DNA of 30,927 nt from DATLAN01 sp035527455 (GTDB lineage: Bacteria > Planctomycetota > Planctomycetia > Pirellulales > Thermoguttaceae), in NCBI GenBank assembly GCA_035527455.1, contig DATLAN010000388.1, positions 1 to 30,927 on the forward strand. Reading direction: 5' to 3'. Shown piece by piece: positions 1 through 6,663 of the stretch (its first letter is position 1; each line of letters opens with the position of its first letter). Position numbers and translations under genes: made by a program. The notes under the pieces are model-generated. The model was not told the origin of the DNA. It did not search any database and worked only from the letters and a program-made list of their open reading frames with translations.

Positions 1-939
1 TTGCATGATGCTCGCCGGCTCGGTCTCCAGCTTGCCGCGATCGACCCAGATCTTGCCCTCGGTGCCGCGGAAGATCACGCCCGCCCCGCCTTCGCCGCCG
101 TGGGTGACCTCCACGCCGTTGGCGTAGACGTAGGTCAGGAACGGCACGTCCTTGCCGTCGGGCGGGATGATCTCGACCGGGCCGGTGTCGTCGGCGTCCA
201 GGGCCCATTGGGCGATGTCGAAATGGTGGTGGCCCCAGTCGGTCATGCCGCCGCCGGAATAGTCGCGATACGCCCGCCAACCCTTGAGAATCCGCTCGTT
301 GTACGGTCGCCACGGGGCCGGGCCGAGCCACATGTCCCAGTCGACGCCCGGCGGGATCGGCTGGGCCGGCTCGTAGCAGTCCTGAGAAGGTCCGCCCACG
401 TTGACCACGATGCTCTTCAGTTCGCCGATCCGCCCGCTACGGACCATCTCGCAGGCGAAGCGGAACTTGCCGTCGTATTCGGACCGCTGCTGGGAGCCCG
501 TCTGGAAGACCCGCCCGTAACGCCGCACCGCGTTGACCATCGCCCGGGCTTCGCGGATGGTCAGCGACATGGGCTTCTCGCAGTAGATGTCCTTGCCCGC
601 CTTGGCCGCGGCGATCGCCGGAAGGCAGTGCCAGTGGTCGGGCGTGCCGATGAAGACCACGTCGATGTCGTCGCGGGTGAGCAGTTCGCGGAAGTCGGAG
701 TAGACGGTGACGCTCTTGTCTTCGCGATAGCGGGCGAGCTTGTCCTCGCGGACGTCGCAGACGGCGATTTTCCGCGCACCCCCGCCACCCCCGCCGGCCG
801 GGCCGCCCAGCCCGATGATGCCCGCGGTGATCTCGTCGTTGGCACCGAAGGCAGAAGCGTCGATCACCAGCGGGGCGGCGATCGCAGCGGACGCCCCTTT
901 CACGAAAGTCCGTCGGGTCATCGGTCGGGTTTGGGCCAT
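1..939 (-). CDS. Gfo/Idh/MocA family oxidoreductase, Tat-exported, partial (3' end outside window)
   Basis: The reading frame is open from ATG at 939 to the window edge (313 codons, no stop). An AGGAG ribosome site lies 8 nt upstream. The N-terminus has a Tat-like leader (RPMTRRTFVKGAS, then a hydrophobic stretch). A Rossmann strand (ITAGIIGLGG) and the family hallmark C-E-K-P (IYCEKPMSL) with GTPDHWH before it follow; the CEKP lysine is the usual catalytic/NAD(P)-binding residue. Later motifs (MTDWGHHHFDIAQWAL) fit the large secreted planctomycete branch of the family, whose members are predicted NAD(P)-dependent sugar or inositol dehydrogenases but are mostly uncharacterised. Oddly, the segment between the first Rossmann strand and IAVCDV is shortened and made of a run of glycines. 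Family call is firm; substrate unknown. Confidence 0.93.
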   Translation of the reverse strand, partial: MAQTRPMTRRTFVKGASAAIAAPLVIDASAFGANDEITAGIIGLGGPAGGGGGGARKIAVCDVREDKLARYREDKSVTVYSDFRELLTRDDIDVVFIGTPDHWHCLPAIAAAKAGKDIYCEKPMSLTIREARAMVNAVRRYGRVFQTGSQQRSEYDGKFRFACEMVRSGRIGELKSIVVNVGGPSQDCYEPAQPIPPGVDWDMWLGPAPWRPYNERILKGWRAYRDYSGGGMTDWGHHHFDIAQWALDADDTGPVEIIPPDGKDVPFLTYVYANGVEVTHGGEGGAGVIFRGTEGKIWVDRGKLETEPASIMQ

Positions 940-971
940 GGGGAGGTCTCCTGGGAGTTTGAGGGGCTGGG

Positions 972-1026
972 AGTTCGGGGCCGGGGGTTGGGGGTTGGGG
1001 GTTGGGGATTGGGGGTTCGGGGTTCG
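972..1026. repeat. G-rich heptamer microsatellite (GGGGGTT-type)
   Basis: The plus strand carries consecutive units close to GGGGGTT, GGGGATT and GGGGTTC. It lies just upstream of the ribosome site of the Gfo/Idh/MocA gene, so it would be C-rich in that transcript. It is complementary in unit type to the C-rich tract at 1143-1217. A short hairpin (GGCGGGC / GCCCGCC at 1057-1063 and 1066-1072) sits between the two tracts. Confidence 0.85.
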
Positions 1027-1142
1027 AGGTTCAATGTGGGACAGCGGCAACCAAACGGCGGGCAAGCCCGCCCGCTAAACGGTGTTTCCACAACTTGTTA
1101 TGTCAAACATGCGCGCATCATGCGCAGAAACCGTGACGTACG

Positions 1143-1217
1143 ACCCCAGTCCCCAGTCCCCAATCCCCAATCCCCAATCCCCAATCCCCAATCCCTAATC
1201 CCCAGTCCCTAATCCCC
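1143..1217. repeat. C-rich heptamer microsatellite (CCCCAAT-type)
   Basis: About ten units close to CCCCAAT, with CCCCAGT and CCCTAAT variants, end a few bases beyond the stop of the flavoprotein gene at 1223. On the minus (transcribed) strand this is a run of GGGGATT-like units, enough G-runs for a G-quadruplex. It could instead pair with the 972-1026 tract to form a long imperfect stem. Confidence 0.85.
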
Positions 1218-1222
1218 GCCAC

Positions 1223-1804
1223 TCACTCCGCGGCCAGCTTCTTCATCAGCCACGCCATATTCGCGGCCAGCGTCTTGACCGTTTCGATCCCTTCGGCATC
1301 GCCAGTCACTTCGCCCTTTTGGCGGCCGAAGGCGATGTTCCAGTAGGTCGAGCCGGGCACGATCATCTCGCTGATGAGGAAGAAGTAGTTGAGCTGGGCG
1401 AAGGTGAAGTTCTGTCCGGCACGCCGGGCCACCACGATCGCCGCCCCCACCTTCCGCCGCAAGACGCTGTTCTTGTTGCACCGGGACACGTAGCCCACGC
1501 GGTCGAGCAGGGCCATCGTCTCGGGCGTGGCCGAGCCGAAGTAGACGGGCGAACCGACCAGCACCCCGTCGGCCGCGATGAATCGCTCGATCACTCCCTC
1601 GAACGCCGGGTCTTCCTGGACGCAACGGATCTCCTCGGCCTTGGCACAGCCGCCGCACGCGATGCACCCTTTGACCCGACGCCCGGCCAGGGAGAGGAAG
1701 TCGGTCTCGATGCCTTCGGTCGCCAGGACGTCCAGGGCCGTGGTGACCAGGATTTCCGTATTGCCCCCTTCACGGGGACTGCCTGAGATGCCGAGTACTC
1801 TCAT
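1223..1804 (-). CDS. NADPH-dependent FMN reductase / iron-sulfur flavoprotein-like protein
   Basis: A 193-residue flavodoxin-fold protein. The N-terminal strand and phosphate loop (GISGSPREGGNTE, residues 5-17) is the FMN-phosphate binding signature of the NADPH-dependent FMN reductase family. Cysteines C47, C50, C53 and C61 form a compact Cys cluster like that of iron-sulfur flavoproteins (Isf type), so a 4Fe-4S cluster next to FMN is plausible but not proven. GSPVYFGSATPETMALLDR is the usual second FMN-contact region. The start is ATG 1804 with GGAGG 6 nt upstream. Length is typical for the family. It lies upstream of the Gfo/Idh/MocA gene on the same strand but is separated by about 280 nt of repeats, so shared transcription is uncertain. 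The electron partner is unknown. Confidence 0.88.
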   Translation of the reverse strand: MRVLGISGSPREGGNTEILVTTALDVLATEGIETDFLSLAGRRVKGCIACGGCAKAEEIRCVQEDPAFEGVIERFIAADGVLVGSPVYFGSATPETMALLDRVGYVSRCNKNSVLRRKVGAAIVVARRAGQNFTFAQLNYFFLISEMIVPGSTYWNIAFGRQKGEVTGDAEGIETVKTLAANMAWLMKKLAAE

Positions 1805-1935
1805 CGAGAACCTCCGTCGGTCGGGTTGTGCTGAACGGGAACCGTTATACCACGTCCGACGGCGATTTGGTACTGCCGGGGCCTCCGGTGTGTTTGGCCT
1901 CGGCGGTAAGGTTTACGGCTGTCCCACGGCAGAGG

Positions 1936-2922
1936 TCAGGAACGCAGCCCGCCCAGGGTGGCCGAGGGCTCCAGAGAAGTCAGCCAGCGCCCGTAGGCCG
2001 GCAGCTTGCCGGTGACGGCCCGCCGGTAGAGATCGGCGATGCGGCGGGTAACCGGGCCGGTATGTCCGTCGCCAACGGGCCGCTCGTCGTAGTGGACCAC
2101 CGGCTCGATCTCGGTGAAGGTTGCGGTGAGGAAGATTTCATCCGCATCTTGCAGGTCTTCGACGGAAACCGTGGTTTCGCCGGTCGGGATGTCGACATCA
2201 GCCGCCAGTCGCAGGACGCTGTCCCGCGTGACTCCTTTCACGAGGCACCCGGCTTCGGGGGTGAAGAGGTGCTTGTCCTTGACGTAGAAGAGATTGGCGG
2301 CGGACGTTTCAGCGACGTTGCCGTGGACATCGAGCATGACGGCCTCGTCGAGCCCGCGTTTTCTGGCCCAAAGGTGGTTGTAGTAGGCATTGGCGTAGTG
2401 GCCGGTCACCAGGGCCTCGATGTGGGCGGCATGGGGCGAAAGCCTTTCGATTCCGGAGGTCGCCAAGGACAGCTCTCTCACGCCCCCGTCTTCCCGCAAG
2501 GGCCGGAACATGACGGTCGCGTCAACCACCGAAGTGGCATGCAGCGAAAGCTCGGACAGCCCGAACTGGACCTGAACTCTCAAACCGCCGGCGGCGACCT
2601 GCGAATCCTTGGCCACGTCGATACACGCCTGGCGGAGTTCGTCCATCGAAGAGGGAAGTTCCATCTCGAGGGCAAGGAGCGACTCGGCCAATCGCTCCAG
2701 ATGCGCGTCGAGACGGAAGAGGGCCGGGCCGTCGACCGTCTCGTAGAAACGCATCTCTTCGAATACGGCCGATCCGAAGTTGACTGCGTGGGTGCCGATG
2801 TGAATCAGTGCGTCTTCCCAAGCCACCAGACGGCCGTTATGCCAGACGGGCGTCTTGGTGCTCTCCTCGATGATGCCGAGGTCCTGAATCGGGCGCGAAA
2901 GCGTTAAGGAAGTAAGACTCAT
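1936..2922 (-). CDS. class IV (branched-chain type) aminotransferase homologue lacking the PLP lysine
   Basis: A 328-residue fold-type IV PLP-enzyme homologue resembling IlvE. Family landmarks are present: THAVNFGSAVFEEMRFY (42-60), FRLDAHLERL (69-78), the Asp-Glu-Ala strand DEAVMLDVHGNVAE, the loop GVTRDSVL, and TATFTEIEPV. The active-site lysine should sit five residues before the conserved Tyr of the K-x-x-G-x-Y motif. Here the motif reads L171-V-T-G-H-Y; codon 171 is CTG (plus-strand positions 2410-2412). Spacing to the DEA strand matches known IlvE sequences exactly, so this is a substitution and not a misalignment. Start ATG 2922 has AGAGG about 7 nt upstream. Either the protein is a non-transaminating pseudoenzyme or it uses other chemistry. 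I give no gene symbol for that reason. Confidence 0.88.
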   Translation of the reverse strand: MSLTSLTLSRPIQDLGIIEESTKTPVWHNGRLVAWEDALIHIGTHAVNFGSAVFEEMRFYETVDGPALFRLDAHLERLAESLLALEMELPSSMDELRQACIDVAKDSQVAAGGLRVQVQFGLSELSLHATSVVDATVMFRPLREDGGVRELSLATSGIERLSPHAAHIEALVTGHYANAYYNHLWARKRGLDEAVMLDVHGNVAETSAANLFYVKDKHLFTPEAGCLVKGVTRDSVLRLAADVDIPTGETTVSVEDLQDADEIFLTATFTEIEPVVHYDERPVGDGHTGPVTRRIADLYRRAVTGKLPAYGRWLTSLEPSATLGGLRS

Positions 2923-3493
2923 GGGTCGCCTCTGGTTTCTGGGAACTTGGACGAGAGGACACTCTTGCCGGGCTGTAGGTCGGCGCGCTTGCGGGCAAGC
3001 CGATTCGGCGGTTGGTCGGTTGCACCTGAGGCCGCCGTTGAAAACTCAAGTTATAACAAAATAATTCTTACATGTCTGTATGCCCCGGCAAGAGATCGAT
3101 CTCGATGCCCATAAACCCGATGGACTAGGGGCGATGAGAAGCGTGGGAAAGAAGGCTAATCGGGGATAAGTCTGCGCCCGATTAGTGCGTTAGGGCGGTG
3201 CATTAGGACACTGTAACGCTTTCCGAGTCACTTGGGCGGAAGGCAGGGCCCCACTCTCCCGTGCGTCTATCATCAGTCCAGAATTACCGAGGCAGCCGCC
3301 CACAGCGTCTGTTGCAGCTCAGTCCATCACCCCCACCAACGGGTTGCACGCCAAGAAAGCGCCGCAACGCCCAAAACTCTCGCTTGCCCTGCGGCCGATT
3401 CCTGATAAACTGATATGTTTGCCCGTAACAACGCAACGCGGTCGGTGTGGAGCCGGGCGTTGCAGGGGAACGATAGTCCGTGGGAAATCTCTT
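2923..3493. other. divergent intergenic region with stem-loop
   Basis: About 570 nt between the minus-strand aminotransferase gene and plus-strand rpsR, so it should hold both promoters. A perfect 9-bp stem (CTAATCGGG at 3156-3164 with CCCGATTAG at 3177-3185) has a 12-nt loop. A shorter GCGTTA/TAACGC pairing follows at about 3187-3217, and a 12-bp palindrome GAGATCGATCTC occurs near 3092. I see no gene, and no promoter I can name. Confidence 0.5.
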
Positions 3494-3769
3494 ATGGTAA
3501 GGCGTATGCAGTTGAAGAAGCCCAGCCGAAGGCGGGCGAAGACGAAGGTCAAGGGCAAGAAGAAAGATCCGATCTATGTGGATGGCCAGCGTCCGCGGCC
3601 GATGTACGTCGACTACAAGGACCTCGATCTGCTGAAGAAGCTCACCAACCGCCAGGGGAAGATCATCGGGCGTCGGAAGAGCGGTTGCTCGGCCGCCAGC
3701 CAGCACGCCGTGACCAGGGCCATCAAGCGGGCCCGATTCATGGCCCTGTTGCCCTACACGGGCGAGTAG
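3494..3769 (+). CDS. rpsR: 30S ribosomal protein S18
   Basis: About 91 residues; binds S6 and 16S rRNA in the small-subunit platform. Recognised from the conserved block DPIYVDGQRPRPMYVDYKD, then LLKKLTNRQGKIIGRRKSG and the S18 signature QHAVTRAIKRARFMALLPY near the C-terminus. The basic N-terminus (KKPSRRRAKTKVKGKKK) is longer than in E. coli, as is common in this phylum. The start is ambiguous: ATG 3494 (MVRRMQLKK) or ATG 3506, which has TAAGG close upstream; the frame stays open further 5' but that part is not S18-like. The gene stands alone, without rpsF, ssb or rplI beside it, and its stop lies 10 nt from the stop of clpX on the other strand. Confidence 0.95.
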   Translation: MVRRMQLKKPSRRRAKTKVKGKKKDPIYVDGQRPRPMYVDYKDLDLLKKLTNRQGKIIGRRKSGCSAASQHAVTRAIKRARFMALLPYTGE

Positions 3770-3779
3770 CGCTGGTGAA

Positions 3780-5066
3780 CTAAGCGGTCTTGTGTTTTGG
3801 CTGGGGCAGCGGGAAGAGTTGCTGGCGATCGTAAACGATGTCGTCGGTGATCACGTACTTCTTGCCCGCTCCCTCGTCGGGCAACTCGAACATGATGTCG
3901 AGCATCACTTCTTCGACGATCGACCGCAGTGCCCGGGCGCCCATCTCCTTTTCCTGAGCGCGCTCGGCAATCGCCCGAAGGGCCGCCGGCGTGAATTCCA
4001 ATTCGGCGTTCTCCATGGCGAACAGCGATTGGTACTGCTTGATCAAGGCGTTCTTCGGTTGGGTCAGCACCTGGAGCAGGGTTTCGGTATCCAGCGGGGT
4101 CAAGGCGGAGACGACCGGCAGCCGGCCGACGAGTTCGGGAATGAGGCCGAACTGGAGAATGTCTTCGCTGGTGACTTGCGGCAACAGCTCCCCCAATTCG
4201 TAACTATCGTGTACGGCCCGCTCCGTGCCGAAACCGATGGAGCGCTGTCCCAGGCGTCTGCCGATGATATCGTCGATCCCGACGAAGGTTCCCCCGCAGA
4301 TGAAGAGGATGTTGCTCGTATCCATCTGGATATATTGCTGTTCGGGATGCTTCCGCCCGCCCTGCGGCGGGACGTTGGCGATCGTCCCTTCGAGCATTTT
4401 CAGCAGCGCCTGCTGGACCCCTTCGCCGGAGACGTCGCGCGTGATGGAGACGTTCTGGCTGGTTTTTCCGATCTTGTCGATTTCGTCGATGTAGAGCACG
4501 CCCCGCTGGGCCGAATCCAGGTCGAAGTCGGCCGCGTGGAGCAGTTTCAAGAGGAGGTTTTCGACGTCTTCGCCCACGTAGCCGGCCTCGGTCAGCGTGG
4601 TCGCGTCGCCGATGGCGAAGGGCACGTCGAGGATGCGTGCGAGCGTCTGGGCCAACAGCGTCTTGCCGGACCCGGTAGGGCCGAGCAGGAGAATGTTCGA
4701 CTTGTCGATTTCGACTTCCGAGCCGGTCGTACCGTGCATCAGACGTCGGTAATGGCTGTGGACCGCGACGGCGAGGACTTTCTTGGCCTTCTCCTGGCCG
4801 ATCACGTAGTCGTCGAGCTGTGCGACGATCTGCCGGGGAGTGGGGACCCTGGTGAAGAGTTGCTTGCTGGTTCCCCGGCGTCGGCGTTCCTGTTCGAGGA
4901 TCGATTGGCACAGATCGATGCACTCGCCGCAGATATAGACGTCGCCGGGGCCTTCCACCAATGGGCCCACGTCGCGGTAACTTTTCCGGCAGAAGGAGCA
5001 GAAGGCGTTTTTCTTGGTTGTCCCGCCGCCCCGGCGTCCCGAGTTGAAGTCGCGTCCTGGGGACAT
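3780..5066 (-). CDS. clpX: ATP-dependent Clp protease ATP-binding subunit ClpX
   Basis: A 428-residue AAA+ unfoldase that recognises substrates and threads them into ClpP in the cytoplasm. The N-terminal zinc-binding domain has C23, C26, C46 and C49. Walker A GPTGSGKT is at 129-136; the pore loop GYVG follows in EAGYVGEDVENLLLKLL. Walker B is VLYIDEIDKI, with the GGRKHP (RKH loop) and RSIGFG (IGF loop that docks on ClpP) motifs. The C-terminal domain is complete (MGARALRSIVEEVMLDIMFE). The start was set at ATG 5066, with AAGGA 8 nt upstream; the in-frame extension upstream is not ClpX-like. No clpP or tig is adjacent, unlike many bacteria. A small SHOCT-type membrane protein gene lies upstream on the same strand. 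Confidence 0.97.
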   Translation of the reverse strand: MSPGRDFNSGRRGGGTTKKNAFCSFCRKSYRDVGPLVEGPGDVYICGECIDLCQSILEQERRRRGTSKQLFTRVPTPRQIVAQLDDYVIGQEKAKKVLAVAVHSHYRRLMHGTTGSEVEIDKSNILLLGPTGSGKTLLAQTLARILDVPFAIGDATTLTEAGYVGEDVENLLLKLLHAADFDLDSAQRGVLYIDEIDKIGKTSQNVSITRDVSGEGVQQALLKMLEGTIANVPPQGGRKHPEQQYIQMDTSNILFICGGTFVGIDDIIGRRLGQRSIGFGTERAVHDSYELGELLPQVTSEDILQFGLIPELVGRLPVVSALTPLDTETLLQVLTQPKNALIKQYQSLFAMENAELEFTPAALRAIAERAQEKEMGARALRSIVEEVMLDIMFELPDEGAGKKYVITDDIVYDRQQLFPLPQPKHKTA

Positions 5067-5215
5067 ACGTGATTCCTTTTTTCGTATACCGCTTTGATGT
5101 CGAGCAGGATGTTTGTTTCTACGCCGGGCCCGCAACGAGGGTTTTCACGCCGTCACGCCCAAAAATCGGCCGGAGCGTTAGAACCGCACGAACCGATGAC
5201 TCAGAGAGGTTTGCA

Positions 5216-5503
5216 CTATTCGTCGCAACCCTTTTCCCCGTCACCCTTTAACTCCTCCTGGAACTGCACCGCTAGCGTAGTCTTAATTGTTCGGAATTCT
5301 TCGTCGCTCAGCCCACCCCAGGAGTGCAATTCGCGGAAATTTGACAGCAATTCACCGGCTGTCGGTTCCTGTTGTGCCGGCTCCGCGCGTAGTTTGCCGA
5401 TCACGTAAACCAGTGTGACGACCAAAACGGCGAGAAGGGCACCCCAGAGAAGGAGCTTCTCGGGTTGTGCCTCCATTAATCGGTCCATGAAGTCTTTGGC
5501 CAA
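5216..5503 (-). CDS. small single-pass membrane protein with SHOCT-like C-terminus
   Basis: Up to 95 residues. One strong transmembrane segment (LLLWGALLAVLVVTLVYVIG, about residues 17-36) follows a short basic/acidic N-terminus. The C-terminal ELHSWGGLSDEEFRTIKTTLA resembles the SHOCT motif, a short helical module usually at the ends of membrane or lipid-linked proteins. The longest frame starts at TTG 5503; ATG 5488 (five codons in) is an alternative, and neither has a strong ribosome site. It lies 149 nt upstream of clpX on the same strand and could be co-transcribed. Function unknown. Confidence 0.7.
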   Translation of the reverse strand: MAKDFMDRLMEAQPEKLLLWGALLAVLVVTLVYVIGKLRAEPAQQEPTAGELLSNFRELHSWGGLSDEEFRTIKTTLAVQFQEELKGDGEKGCDE

Positions 5504-6006
5504 TGCTCGAAGAGCGAACCTAGATAAGGCGATCGAGCAACCTAACGGTTATTATGCACATTGCCCCCATTGAAGTCCAGCAAAAAGGCGATTACTTTCA
5601 AAATTCATGCGTGATTGGGAAGAGACGGACGTCTTGTGCCTATTTGCGAGAACGTTACAGCCGAGCCCGCAATCCCCGGTCCCCAACTGATCGAACCGCC
5701 AGTATTGACTCCAATCGCGTCCCCACGCCAACTGTCACAGTGGCGCCCCGGAAATCCAAAAAAATCCTTCCTCCCCCGATTAGTCTATCCCGGCAAGGAC
5801 GGCCTCGGCAACCCCACATTCCTGCGTCCCGACTTTGGAGGGGTAACAGTCATCTCTTGAAGCTTCGATGTTCTAAAACACGACACCCGCTCGTTGACAG
5901 AGGGTAGCCCCCGCGCTAACTTGGCAGCAGCCGTATCCGTTATCCCTTCCCAAGGCGGGGGAGAATTGTCGGTTTATCAGCCAATATTCCGCAGGATGTA
6001 AACAAG
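5504..6006. other. intergenic region without recognisable gene
   Basis: About 500 nt between the divergent SHOCT-type gene (minus) and the KDPG aldolase gene (plus). Short frames on both strands have no recognisable motif and poor composition. It should contain the promoter for the plus-strand pair. An AGGA stands about 11 nt before ATG 6007. Confidence 0.5.
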
Positions 6007-6663
6007 ATGTCAAGCGACAGAACAGTCTCGCGAATCGTGGCTTCCGGTGTCGTCGCCGTGCTCCGAGCCCCCAGCGGCGAGATGCTCGCCGACGTGGCCG
6101 AAGCCTTGCTGGCCGGAGGCGTCGAAGCCATCGAGGTGACCTTCACCGTTCCCGGGGCACATCGGGTGCTCGAACAGGTGGCCGATCGGCTGGGCGACAA
6201 GATACTTTTGGGCGCCGGTACCGTGTTGGACCCCGAGACGGCACGCACCGCTTTGCTGGCCGGGGCGGAGTTCGTGGTTGCCCCGACCGTCAACCTGGAG
6301 GTGATCCGGCTGTGCCGCCGATACGATAAGGCGGTGATGCCCGGCGCGCTGACGCCGACCGAAGTGCTCGCCGCCTGGGAAGCGGGCGCCGACGTGGTCA
6401 AGGTTTTCCCCTCCGACTTTACCGGACCGAAATACCTCAAGGCGTTGCACGGTCCGCTGCCGCAAGTCCGCCTGATGCCGACCGGGGGCGTGAACCTCCA
6501 AACGGCCGCCGACTTCCTCCGCGCTGGGGCCTGTGCCTTGGGTATCGGTGGCTCGCTGGTCGAGTCCAAGGCGGTGGCCGCCGGCGACATGGCACGGATC
6601 GAGTCGCTGGCTCGCCAATACATTGAAATCATCAAGAACACCCGGAGTGAAATGGAGTCATGA
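6007..6663 (+). CDS. eda: 2-dehydro-3-deoxy-phosphogluconate (KDPG/KHG) aldolase
   Basis: A 218-residue class I aldolase. In the Entner-Doudoroff and uronate pathways it splits KDPG to pyruvate and glyceraldehyde 3-phosphate. Visible family features are E43 in AIEVTFTVPG (general base), the GAGTVL turn, the Schiff-base lysine K132 in ADVVKVFPSDFTGPKYL, and the phosphate-binding loop MPTGGVNL. The positions agree with E. coli Eda (E45, K133). Length is typical. Its stop overlaps the start of the following gene (ATGA), so the two are probably translated together. The related 6-phospho-2-dehydro-3-deoxygalactonate specificity cannot be excluded. Fits uronate or sugar-acid catabolism beside the window's sulfatase and glycosidase-like genes. 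Confidence 0.93.
   Translation: MSSDRTVSRIVASGVVAVLRAPSGEMLADVAEALLAGGVEAIEVTFTVPGAHRVLEQVADRLGDKILLGAGTVLDPETARTALLAGAEFVVAPTVNLEVIRLCRRYDKAVMPGALTPTEVLAAWEAGADVVKVFPSDFTGPKYLKALHGPLPQVRLMPTGGVNLQTAADFLRAGACALGIGGSLVESKAVAAGDMARIESLARQYIEIIKNTRSEMES

Noticed and set aside
1..1212. Long plus-strand open frame opposite the Gfo/Idh/MocA gene
   Set aside because: It is antisense to a recognisable enzyme, has no known motifs and ends in the microsatellite; high GC keeps such shadow frames open.
972..1217. Telomere-like or CRISPR-like interpretation of the heptamer tracts
   Set aside because: Units are 7 bp without spacers, inside a chromosomal intergenic region; simple microsatellites explain them.
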